Positions 40,138-48,673 of a stretch of 64,000 nucleotides of DNA are shown here, one piece after another. Numbering within the stretch: the stretch's first letter is position 1; each line of letters opens with the position of its first letter. A program made the translations under genes and the position numbers. The notes beneath the pieces were generated by a model. The model saw only the letters and a list, made by a program, of their open reading frames with translations, was not told where the DNA came from and made no database searches. This DNA is from a virus: positions 17,937-81,936 of IMG/VR virus record IMGVR_UViG_3300009103_001698; one strand, given 5' to 3'.

Positions 40138-40146
40138 CTATTTATA
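40138..40146 (+). promoter_or_regulatory. Late-promoter-like element CTATTTATA
   Basis: CTATTTATA lies 24 nt upstream of ATG 40171, with an AAAAAAGG purine-rich ribosome-binding site between. It follows directly after the sigma gene and would start transcription of the virion module. Confidence 0.5.
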
Positions 40147-40170
40147 GAGACGAAAAAAGGATTTCTACCA

Positions 40171-40458
40171 ATGGACAAAGACAAACTTATTACCGAAGCC
40201 CTCGACAACATCCGAGAAGACCGCAAGAAGACCGAAAAACTCTTAACCGAACTCCAAGGTGAGTTTGCTACTGGGGAAGCCACACACGCCCGGGCAGGCG
40301 TCGTAGCGGCGAAGTATCTTGAGACACTACAAAGGTCCAACGAGCAACTCGTCAAAATCATTGCACAAATCAAAAAGAACAAAGACCAAGACGAAGATCT
40401 AACTCTCTCAAATGAGGAGACAGAGAATATCTTTGAGATGATTAAGGATACTGCGTAA
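40171..40458 (+). CDS. Helical hypothetical protein at the start of the virion module
   Basis: From ATG 40171 (a TTG at 40126 would start before the promoter element), 95 residues, all predicted helical and highly charged (LITEALDNIREDRKKTEKLL, LSNEETENIFEMIKD). Its position after the late sigma gene might suggest a gp33-type coactivator, but no clear clamp-binding motif is seen. It could equally be a baseplate or scaffold protein. It overlaps the next gene by one base. Confidence 0.5.
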   Translation: MDKDKLITEALDNIREDRKKTEKLLTELQGEFATGEATHARAGVVAAKYLETLQRSNEQLVKIIAQIKKNKDQDEDLTLSNEETENIFEMIKDTA

Positions 40459-41123
40459 TGGCTGGAGTTAATCTTTTATATGTTTTACGAGAAATAGCAA
40501 CAGACTATCTTGCTAAGGGTAAAATTAGACCAACCGACTTCATTGGTTCGGTGGCTCGAATTATTACAGAAAGTGATAAGTCTTATAGCAATAAAGATCC
40601 ATTCTACGATCAGGAGATAGATGAACAAAGAATATTTAAAGGTGGTCATATTAAGGACGGCAAAAAAGCCAAGATAGCACACATACAAATACCAGACTTT
40701 TTTAGCGCCCCAGAATTAACTCTTAAATCAACACAAGATAAAAAACCTTTTAATGAGATAAACTCTTTGACATTATTGAAGGTCAATGTAACGGAAGTAA
40801 AAAACATACAGCGAGGTGACGGAGTAGTTGTCTCTTTTAAAGATCCGGGTAAATATGAAAAACCACACATCACAAAAAGAATTCCAGAAAAAGATGTAAT
40901 GGAATACCGAGTGAGAATACCGAAAGAAAAAAATAAGTTAATAAAAAAGAAAAAAGAATGTGGCTATGGCGATTTCATAAAGATTTTTTATAAAAATAAG
41001 AAGAAGGATTTCTTATCAGACTGGGATAAACAAACGACTGAGGTGTGGGAGGATACTAAAGCTTCCGGCGCAGAAGCAAAAGAAAAGACATATGATGAAT
41101 TTAAAAGGAAGTTCTGGGGTTAG
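40458..41123 (+). CDS. Hypothetical virion-module protein
   Basis: A 221-residue protein with a basic, beta-rich middle (FSAPELTLKSTQDKKPFNEIN, VVVSFKDPGKYEKPHITKRI) and a helical C-terminus. No motif recognised. Position at the start of the baseplate run and co-transcription with structural genes suggest a structural or baseplate-assembly role. Confidence 0.55.
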   Translation: MAGVNLLYVLREIATDYLAKGKIRPTDFIGSVARIITESDKSYSNKDPFYDQEIDEQRIFKGGHIKDGKKAKIAHIQIPDFFSAPELTLKSTQDKKPFNEINSLTLLKVNVTEVKNIQRGDGVVVSFKDPGKYEKPHITKRIPEKDVMEYRVRIPKEKNKLIKKKKECGYGDFIKIFYKNKKKDFLSDWDKQTTEVWEDTKASGAEAKEKTYDEFKRKFWG

Positions 41124-41132
41124 GTAAAAACT

Positions 41133-42131
41133 ATGGCAATAGTAAAAAGAAGAGACAAACCGCGACTTTCAGAAGATCTTCAAAGACAACAAAAGGATCA
41201 CATAGAGCGCGGACAACATATTTATTCCAGAACTGGTATTTTGGGAGACGTCGGCTATAGAACTAAGCCGGTTTTCGTTGATAAGCCCAGCCGAAAAATA
41301 ATTGATGGGGTCGACAATGCAGCAGTAATTATCATCGACAATGACCCAACCTACTCAGCCGCCGGCGGTGATTTTGCTTCCAGAATACAAATTGTTGCGG
41401 GAGTGTCGGGTTCTCATTTAAGAGCAGACGAAACTGTTGATGATTTAACTCCGCTTCACGACGCCGCTGGAATTTACATCTCACAAAAGGGTGATCCTCA
41501 AATGATTTTCGGTGATGCTTCCCCTTTGGCTAATCCTGCATATGCTTTATTTGGTAATGCAGAGGATTTACCGGCAGAAGTAATCACCGATACTGTTAAA
41601 TCACATGTTACAACATGTGCCGATACAATTCAAATAATTGGTAAAAACGGCGGTGTTAACATTTATGCTGGCGGCGTTGGAGCAAAACTATCTACAGGAA
41701 TTCCGAATAGAGAATATATGGGTGTTAATTTAATTTATGGCAACAAAGCAGATTATGCTTATTCAGATTCTCCCTATAGTTTACAACCTTTGGTTAAGGG
41801 TCACAATTTAGAGAAGGCTCTTAGTGCTATTATAGAAAGAGTAGATGATTTAAACAATACTGTATTTGGCTTAATGTTAACAGTTGCTCAGCTGGAAATA
41901 AATGCTGCATTACATACGCATGTGGTCGTGGCTCCCCCTATTCTTCCGGTACCAATTGGATTAGCTGTTCCTTCTATTGAGATGGTTGTCGGCTCTGCCA
42001 TAAGAGCGCCCCAGCATGTGAAAACAGTATTGAAAAATATAACAACAGCAGTAAACAATGTGATTAGCGAAGTCAATCAATCTTCTCTAACCACAGCAGG
42101 AATTAATAGTAGATTTAATAAAACAAATTAG
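41133..42131 (+). CDS. Virion structural protein
   Basis: A 332-residue protein. The middle has a beta-rich segment with TCADTIQIIGKNGGVNIYAG, reminiscent of repeated strands in baseplate hub or spike-type proteins, and the C-terminal third is helical and hydrophobic. It lies three genes upstream of the gp25-like gene. A baseplate hub or plug role is plausible, but I recognise no definite family. Confidence 0.55.
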   Translation: MAIVKRRDKPRLSEDLQRQQKDHIERGQHIYSRTGILGDVGYRTKPVFVDKPSRKIIDGVDNAAVIIIDNDPTYSAAGGDFASRIQIVAGVSGSHLRADETVDDLTPLHDAAGIYISQKGDPQMIFGDASPLANPAYALFGNAEDLPAEVITDTVKSHVTTCADTIQIIGKNGGVNIYAGGVGAKLSTGIPNREYMGVNLIYGNKADYAYSDSPYSLQPLVKGHNLEKALSAIIERVDDLNNTVFGLMLTVAQLEINAALHTHVVVAPPILPVPIGLAVPSIEMVVGSAIRAPQHVKTVLKNITTAVNNVISEVNQSSLTTAGINSRFNKTN

Positions 42132-42142
42132 GTAACAAACAG

Positions 42143-43951
42143 ATGGCGAAGAAACCTACAGACGAACAAAAATTAAAAGAAAAAGAACAAAAGATAGAGT
42201 GCCAAGAAGAGTATGAGAAATTTCTTACTAATACAGTAGAAGTTGCCGAAGACATTTCAGACGTTGCCAAAACTGCTTATTCTACAGTTGCCACAGCATA
42301 TGCTGTTGGTGTTGATGTTGTTTCTGTATACAACAAAATAGCAAGCAGCCTTAATCAGGAAAAACCCCTCTGCTCGCCGGGAGACACTACTGGAGCGGAA
42401 GAACAAGGAGACTTTTTTGATTTATCGGATGAGATCAAGCGATGTTTAGGAAACCCATCAGGAGAATTCAACGGACAACCAACTGGCTGCCAATCAGAAA
42501 TTTGGGCATCAATAAAGGGCGCCGAATTTGATCTCGCCTCGATTTTGGATATTCTAGGACAACTAACCAAATCTAGAAGCATAACTCAATGTATTAGTCC
42601 TTATTACGACCGGTTTTTTAATCTTGTTCCATATCAATTTTATATCTCAAGAATGATCGAGGATACACTAGGCTCTACACTTAAAACCCTTATTGCCGCC
42701 CTGCCAGATGAGAACGATCCTTTTTATAAAGACATTCCGTGTGGCAGAGAGGAAATGATGAGGATTTTAAACGCAGGAATGGGTCCTGATCTCCCCCCTT
42801 TCCCTGAAATCCCAGCACTTCCTCCTATTCCATATATAAAAATACCAAGCCTTTTACAAATAATAAGAAACATTTTTATTGATTTTTTGTGCTGGTCTAT
42901 GTGTTGCCTGCTGAGTAACTTATTAAAAGCTAGCGTTTTAAAGATGAACGAGTTGGATAAATATCTTGTTGAGTTGGGAGATTTTGGTAGTGATACCATC
43001 GATCCCTCATTTTCCATAGATAAAAGATTTGGAAATCTGAAGAAAGTTAATTTAAATGATTTCGTCGACGATGAACTTCTAGAGGAAGCAAGACAAAATA
43101 GATACATTTCATCTTCTGCTACAATCTCTGAAATTAGGGATTATCTAGCGGTTGTTTCGAGCGAAGATACAAAAATAATTGAACAGAAGCATGTTATTTA
43201 TTTGTTAATGGGAGAAGCAGATTGTAAGAGAATGAATTTCTTATTGAGTCTGGATCCTTTGCATCCAACGCTTGAACTGAAAACAGATCAGCGTATTATA
43301 AACTTTTTTAAACTTTTAGGTCGAAGAATAAACATGTTTGATTTTATTGAACAATCGCAAGACGGTCTGTGCCGCCCAGATTTCTGTGTAGAGATGGATG
43401 CTGATATGATTGATAAATTTCAAAACTCTTTAAAAGATTTGTGCAATTTGATGAATCCAGAGTTTACAATGCCAGAAGTTCCATTGTTGTTGTTAATAAA
43501 AGCAACAGAAGCAGACAAAGCAATTATTGGCTCGATTGAAACCCAATCAGAAATGTTGTTTGAGCAAGCAAAAAGCGCTGTCGGCGTAGGCTCAAATAAT
43601 GTGGTAGCGAGATATCTATACCCTAATCCTAAAGATCCCAACGAAAAAAATGTCAATGCGGTTGAAATAGAAATATTAAAACAGTCTCCCGGAATTGTTA
43701 TAGAAGAAGAAAATGGAGAGGAATTTTTTAGAAATCGAACTTCTAAAGACGTTATAACGAAACTTTTTAAATCCAAAATCGCCGGCAAAACCTTAAAGGA
43801 TGTTGAAGATACTAATAATATGTTTTTGACAAAAAAAAGAATGATATCTTCTTCATATTTACGGGATCTTGAAGGAATTTATGAAGATGAAAAGATAAAA
43901 TTTCTAGAAACAAAAAAGAAGGATGCGCAAGATAATATAAAGGCGCCTTAA
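42143..43951 (+). CDS. Large virion structural protein
   Basis: A 602-residue protein with a charged N-terminus, a Cys-containing section (QNKCLG-like CLGNPSGEFNGQPTGC region near residue 100) and a hydrophobic helical middle (LLQIIRNIFIDFLCWSMCCL, about residues 233-252) that could insert in a membrane. No enzyme motif. Neighbours indicate a baseplate or tail-tip protein; the hydrophobic segment could suit membrane contact at DNA ejection. Function inferred from context only. Confidence 0.5.
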   Translation: MAKKPTDEQKLKEKEQKIECQEEYEKFLTNTVEVAEDISDVAKTAYSTVATAYAVGVDVVSVYNKIASSLNQEKPLCSPGDTTGAEEQGDFFDLSDEIKRCLGNPSGEFNGQPTGCQSEIWASIKGAEFDLASILDILGQLTKSRSITQCISPYYDRFFNLVPYQFYISRMIEDTLGSTLKTLIAALPDENDPFYKDIPCGREEMMRILNAGMGPDLPPFPEIPALPPIPYIKIPSLLQIIRNIFIDFLCWSMCCLLSNLLKASVLKMNELDKYLVELGDFGSDTIDPSFSIDKRFGNLKKVNLNDFVDDELLEEARQNRYISSSATISEIRDYLAVVSSEDTKIIEQKHVIYLLMGEADCKRMNFLLSLDPLHPTLELKTDQRIINFFKLLGRRINMFDFIEQSQDGLCRPDFCVEMDADMIDKFQNSLKDLCNLMNPEFTMPEVPLLLLIKATEADKAIIGSIETQSEMLFEQAKSAVGVGSNNVVARYLYPNPKDPNEKNVNAVEIEILKQSPGIVIEEENGEEFFRNRTSKDVITKLFKSKIAGKTLKDVEDTNNMFLTKKRMISSSYLRDLEGIYEDEKIKFLETKKKDAQDNIKAP

Positions 43952-43960
43952 GGTCAACCC

Positions 43961-45079
43961 ATGATAGCATATGATATCTATTTAAAAACTGCATTTGAAC
44001 TTTTGATCAAAGAAAGAGTTCGCTCCTATTTGTTCCGGCTACCCGCCCTTGCGGCGCCGCCTAAAACAGTAGAAGAAATGTTTGAGTCTGTAGGACTCAT
44101 TTCAGAGGTACCACTAAAACCTAAAGACTGGAAAGAAGATTACGAAAAAGATATTAACAATGTAAAAGAATTTGCAGAAAATTATTATAACTCAATCATT
44201 GTACATCAAGATGCTGAACAAGATTTTTTAGAATGGAAGGAAATTTTAACTGAACAACAGAAATCCGCAAAGAAAATACCAACTAGTGGAGTTTCCAAAG
44301 ATGTTCCTGCCTCGGGATTGTCAATCAACATCGATCATTTCTCAGACTTTTACAATGCTGCCAGGAAAATATGGAATGATCAGATTTTAGGTTGGACATG
44401 GGATGACGATTTGGTAGAGTTGTATAGCAAGCTCATTTGGGGAAATAGCAAGATTGATGCAGATGATGAGGATACTAAACACACGGGTCAAATAGTAGAT
44501 CTTAAGCATTGTAGCATGAATTGGTATGCTGAAAATTTACCTACTGGTCATCTCACGGGAATTAGCACCGATAGTGAAGAAAAAAGGACTTTAAGACAGT
44601 GGATAGATGAAGAGGTGCAAGATGACCCACAAACTGTGTTCACAAATCATAGAAAAAAATTCAAAACCAAGTGTGACGCTAAAAAGAATAAAGCAGAAAA
44701 TTTTATGCTCTTTAAAGCTGTACAGATGAATCACAATGAGGCTTATTATAAATATGCAGCATGGCATCACAAAGTGTTAGTTACTGATGGATTTATTAAT
44801 AGTTTAATAGAAAGGAAAAGTTTAGATTTGTATTTATTCGCTGCCTACTGTCTTAAAACAGATTTTTCTATTTTTGACGAAGAGAAAACAAAAGAGCAGC
44901 TACAAAAGCAAGGAAAACACCACTTAAAAACTATGTTTAAACAAATTTATGAAGAAGACATGAAACAACTAATTACCAATACAACGGAACTTAACCCTGC
45001 TGTAATACCGAAATTAAAGGAATTTGATAATTTGATAGACTTCTCAATCTTCTCATTAATCAACGAGATGGACAAATAA
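43961..45079 (+). CDS. Virion structural protein
   Basis: A 372-residue helical protein without a recognised motif, directly upstream of the gp25-like gene and 2 nt from it. Patterns such as NDQILGWTWDDDLVELYSKL and WHHKVLVTDGFINSLIERK are not diagnostic. Probably a baseplate component. Confidence 0.55.
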   Translation: MIAYDIYLKTAFELLIKERVRSYLFRLPALAAPPKTVEEMFESVGLISEVPLKPKDWKEDYEKDINNVKEFAENYYNSIIVHQDAEQDFLEWKEILTEQQKSAKKIPTSGVSKDVPASGLSINIDHFSDFYNAARKIWNDQILGWTWDDDLVELYSKLIWGNSKIDADDEDTKHTGQIVDLKHCSMNWYAENLPTGHLTGISTDSEEKRTLRQWIDEEVQDDPQTVFTNHRKKFKTKCDAKKNKAENFMLFKAVQMNHNEAYYKYAAWHHKVLVTDGFINSLIERKSLDLYLFAAYCLKTDFSIFDEEKTKEQLQKQGKHHLKTMFKQIYEEDMKQLITNTTELNPAVIPKLKEFDNLIDFSIFSLINEMDK

Positions 45080-45081
45080 CG

Positions 45082-45456
45082 ATGACAACGGGATACTCAG
45101 TAAAACTACCATTAACTTACGACGAAGAGGACGGACCTTATCGTTTAACAAAAACCCTACCAGAGACGGTAAAACAAAACTTTCGTAATTTGGTACTAAC
45201 AGTGCCAGGGGAGAAGGTTATGGATCCTGATTTTGGCGTTGGAATCCATAGACTATTGTTTGAAAATGAAAGCTCACAAGCAATCGCCATTTTTAAAGAA
45301 AGACTTTATGATCAAGTTAGTAGATATTTATCTTTTATTAAGATAATTACTGTTGACACGAGTATGGTTAATAACACATTACAAATATCAATTGAATATT
45401 ACATTTCCTCTCTCGGTGTTAATGACGCATTGTCTTTGAATGTGGATAAGGAATAA
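45082..45456 (+). CDS. gp25-like baseplate wedge protein
   Basis: A 124-residue member of the GPW/gp25 family: VPGEKVMDPDFGVGIHRLLF carries the conserved P-G-E-x-x-x-x-P-x-F-G core, followed by SQAIAIFKERLYDQVSRYL. In T4, gp25 connects the baseplate wedge (with gp6) to the sheath and is needed for contraction. The next gene is the gp6/J homologue, the usual order. Confidence 0.9.
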   Translation: MTTGYSVKLPLTYDEEDGPYRLTKTLPETVKQNFRNLVLTVPGEKVMDPDFGVGIHRLLFENESSQAIAIFKERLYDQVSRYLSFIKIITVDTSMVNNTLQISIEYYISSLGVNDALSLNVDKE

Positions 45457-45461
45457 AATAA

Positions 45462-47246
45462 ATGGCAAAGAAGACCCCACCGATCAATTACACAAGCAGA
45501 GATTTTGAAAGTATAAAAAACGATCTAATCAATTACGCAAAAGTATATTACCCAGAAACCTATAAGGATTTTAATGAAGCTTCTTTTGGTTCTTTGCTAT
45601 TTGATATGGTAGCGTATGTAGGTGACATTATTTCATTTTACACCGACTATCAAGTTAACGAAACCTTTATTGATTCAGCGATCGAAACGAAAAACATTTT
45701 AAGATTGGCAAAACAATTAGGCTACAAATACCCAGGCTCAGCATCGTCCAGTGGAATTTGTGCCTTCTATGTTGCTGTGCCGGCATCAGCTGGAACACCT
45801 GATACAACAGCGGTCCCAGTCTTAAAACAAGGAACTACGCTCTCATCAGACAGCGGGGCATCATTTATTCTTAATGAGGATATTGATTTCTCATCTTCGG
45901 ATACGCAAGTAGTAGTTGGAGAAGTTGATGCCAGTGGAACACCAACTAGTTTTGCTTATAAGGCTTATGGAGAAGTTATTTCTGGTCAATATGAAACAGA
46001 GTTTCTTACAATCGGTGAGTTCGAGAAGTTTATGAGAATTAAGCTCGGCGCTGACGATATTACTGAGATAGTTTCAGTTTTTGATGTCGACGGACATGAA
46101 TATTATGAGGTAGATTATCTATCGCAAAACATTGTTTATAAATCAGTTCGCAACAGGGTGAGCGGAGATAAAGAAAACGCTCCATACATCCTTCGTGAAA
46201 AAGTAGTTCCACGAAGGTTCACTGTCGAACACACGATAACTGGTGAAACTTATTTACAATTTGGCTATGGTTCCAACGAACAACTTCGTTCTGATGATTT
46301 TCCAGAGCCTTCAACTGCCGTCTTGGACATGCATGCCAAGAAATATTACAGCGATAGCTCTTTTGATCCCAACTTACTAATGAAGACAGAAAAGTTTGGA
46401 ATTGTTCCACCACCCGGCGCAATGGTCGTAACCTTTAGAAAGAATTCCACTTCAGACGTTAACGTTGCTATAGGGGCTATTGCCAACATTTCAAACCCAA
46501 TACTTGATTTCCCTTCTGGTATTATACCATCTACTGTCGTATCAATGAGGGATTCAATTGAGGTAAGCAACGAAGAGCCTATAACAGGACAAACAAAGGC
46601 AATAACTGTTGATGAATTAAGAGTTAGGGCAGTTGATGCATATGCCTCCCAAAACAGAGCAGTAACTAAACAAGATTATCTAAGTTTAATTTATAGGATG
46701 CCCGCTAGTTTTGGTTCAATCAAGCGAGCCAATATAGTTCAAGACAAAAACTCTTTCAAGAGAAATTTGAATTTATTTATAATTTCCGAAGACGAAAACG
46801 GCTTTTTAGCAGAAGCCTCACAGTCGCTAAAAGAGAACCTTAAAACTTGGCTAAACAAATATAAAATGATCAATGATACAATTGACATTTTAGATGGAAA
46901 AATAGCCAACATTGGTATTGAATTTGAGGTTGTAGGAAATCTAGATAAAAGTAAGATAGAGGTTTTAACAAGGGCAACAAACGCACTTAAGGTAGAATAT
47001 TCAAAGAGTTTTGCTTTTGGAACCCCGTTCTACGTTTCGGACGTTTATAGGGTTTTAAATGAACTACCAGAGGTTATAGACACTACCTCGGTTAAAATTG
47101 TTAATAAAAGAGGGACAGGTTATAGTACAACAAGTTATGATGTGTCAGCGAACACAACAGGCGATAAGAGGTTTATTAGAGTACCAGAAGATGTGGTTCT
47201 GGAAATAAGGTATCCCGATCAAGATATAATTGGAGCAGTGGTATAA
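45462..47246 (+). CDS. gp6/J-like baseplate wedge protein
   Basis: A 594-residue protein of the baseplate J/gp6 family. The N-terminus has DFNEASFGSLLFDMVAYVGD and FYTDYQVNETFIDSAIE, typical of gp6-like proteins, and the C-terminal half has ANIGIEFEVVGNLDKSKIEV with the final RVPEDVVLEIRYPD. It forms the ring that joins baseplate wedges and triggers sheath contraction. Adjacent to gp25, as in T4. Confidence 0.88.
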   Translation: MAKKTPPINYTSRDFESIKNDLINYAKVYYPETYKDFNEASFGSLLFDMVAYVGDIISFYTDYQVNETFIDSAIETKNILRLAKQLGYKYPGSASSSGICAFYVAVPASAGTPDTTAVPVLKQGTTLSSDSGASFILNEDIDFSSSDTQVVVGEVDASGTPTSFAYKAYGEVISGQYETEFLTIGEFEKFMRIKLGADDITEIVSVFDVDGHEYYEVDYLSQNIVYKSVRNRVSGDKENAPYILREKVVPRRFTVEHTITGETYLQFGYGSNEQLRSDDFPEPSTAVLDMHAKKYYSDSSFDPNLLMKTEKFGIVPPPGAMVVTFRKNSTSDVNVAIGAIANISNPILDFPSGIIPSTVVSMRDSIEVSNEEPITGQTKAITVDELRVRAVDAYASQNRAVTKQDYLSLIYRMPASFGSIKRANIVQDKNSFKRNLNLFIISEDENGFLAEASQSLKENLKTWLNKYKMINDTIDILDGKIANIGIEFEVVGNLDKSKIEVLTRATNALKVEYSKSFAFGTPFYVSDVYRVLNELPEVIDTTSVKIVNKRGTGYSTTSYDVSANTTGDKRFIRVPEDVVLEIRYPDQDIIGAVV

Positions 47247-48673
47247 TGGGAATTAAAAGATTTGTAGCAAACAAAGATACAACAATTACAAATGCTTATA
47301 AGGACGGCTTAACTATCGCCGCTAGTTCTTCTAATATGGGCGCCTCTGATATTTTGGAGGTATTCACAATTTACGCTCAAGCAAACACCGCTTCGAGAGA
47401 AGAAACCAGAACGTTGCTTGACTTTCCAATTTCTGACATTGCAACAGCAAGAACAGCAGAAGAAATTCCTGCTTCTGGGAGTGTTAGTTTTTATTTGAGA
47501 ATGTTTAACGCCGAACATGATATGACTCTTCCGACAGACTACACCCTCCAGATCGCACCGATTACGAAAAGTTGGGACGAAGGTTACGGACTAGACATGG
47601 ATAATTACACCGACTTGGGATATCCGTCAGGCATCGGGGCGTCTTGGACTTATGCTGCTTCTGGCTCAACTTGGGAAACAGCCGGCGGCGACATCAACGA
47701 CGGCACATTTAATTTTACTGCAAGTATCGGCGCAGACGGTACAGACGACGTGGAGGTGGACATCACTACACTAGTGGAGGCTTGGGTGGCATATGCTACT
47801 TCGGATCCCGCCGCACCACTTTCATTAGCTAATAATGGATTAGCTGTGAGATTTCCGCCACTGACTTCTTCCTTGAATCGCTCTTATTATACAAAGAGAT
47901 ACTTCGCCCGTGGAAGCGAGTTTTATCATAAGCGACCTATTGTTGAGGCAAGATGGGATAGCTCTACAAAAGATAATGCCGGCAATTTTTATGCTAGCAG
48001 TTCAATGATCGCAGACAATACAAACAAACTATATCTCTATAATGTTTTTAAGGGACAAAAACAAAACATCCCATATGTTGGTACAGGTGTGCTTGATATA
48101 AACCTTTATGCAAATCTAGGAAGCGCTTCTCTGGCATCAGCAACAGCTGGCTACGTTTCCACTGGTGTTTATTCAGCGTCAATCACCTTAGATAATACAG
48201 CCAGCGCAGTTTATGCAGTTTGGTCGACTGGAAGTACACAATTTCATACAAGTTCAGCTATTACGGTTAATGCACACAGTGCTTCAAATTATAATCCTAA
48301 TGAAACTTATGTTTCAAAGATAACAAATCTTAAATCAACTTATACTCACGCTGAGACAGCCCGGTTCAGAGTTTACGCTCGCCAAAAAGATTGGAGTCCA
48401 ACTATTTATACGGTAGCATCTGCCAACGTTGAAACTTCAATTGTAGAAGATGCCTATTTCAAAGTAGTAAGGTCTGCTGACGACTATGAGGTGATAGGGT
48501 TTGGGACAGGAAGCATTCAATACACTCTTATGTCATATGACTCACAGGGCAACTACTTTGACTTGGATATGTCAATGTTTCAGAAAGACTACGCATACGA
48601 AATTGTTTTAGCCTACCGGGTTAACGATAAGATCGTAGAACAGAAAGAAACATTCAAATTCAGGGTAGAGTAA
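47246..48673 (+). CDS. DNRLRE-type beta-rich structural protein
   Basis: A 475-residue protein. The N-terminal 200 residues fit a DNRLRE-like jelly-roll: FVANKDTTITNAYKDGLT, ASSSNMGASDILEVF, TRTLLDFPISDI and PITKSWDEGYG. This fold occurs in extracellular adhesins and some phage tail/baseplate proteins. The rest is Ser/Thr/Ala-rich beta-structure (TASSVYAVWSTGS-type repeats). TAATG overlap with the J gene places it in the baseplate run. It could bind surface polysaccharide or bridge to tail fibres. Confidence 0.7.
   Translation: MGIKRFVANKDTTITNAYKDGLTIAASSSNMGASDILEVFTIYAQANTASREETRTLLDFPISDIATARTAEEIPASGSVSFYLRMFNAEHDMTLPTDYTLQIAPITKSWDEGYGLDMDNYTDLGYPSGIGASWTYAASGSTWETAGGDINDGTFNFTASIGADGTDDVEVDITTLVEAWVAYATSDPAAPLSLANNGLAVRFPPLTSSLNRSYYTKRYFARGSEFYHKRPIVEARWDSSTKDNAGNFYASSSMIADNTNKLYLYNVFKGQKQNIPYVGTGVLDINLYANLGSASLASATAGYVSTGVYSASITLDNTASAVYAVWSTGSTQFHTSSAITVNAHSASNYNPNETYVSKITNLKSTYTHAETARFRVYARQKDWSPTIYTVASANVETSIVEDAYFKVVRSADDYEVIGFGTGSIQYTLMSYDSQGNYFDLDMSMFQKDYAYEIVLAYRVNDKIVEQKETFKFRVE

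Noticed and set aside
40126-40170. TTG 40126 start of the helical gene
   Set aside because: It lies upstream of and across the CTATTTATA element; ATG 40171 has a purine-rich ribosome-binding site.
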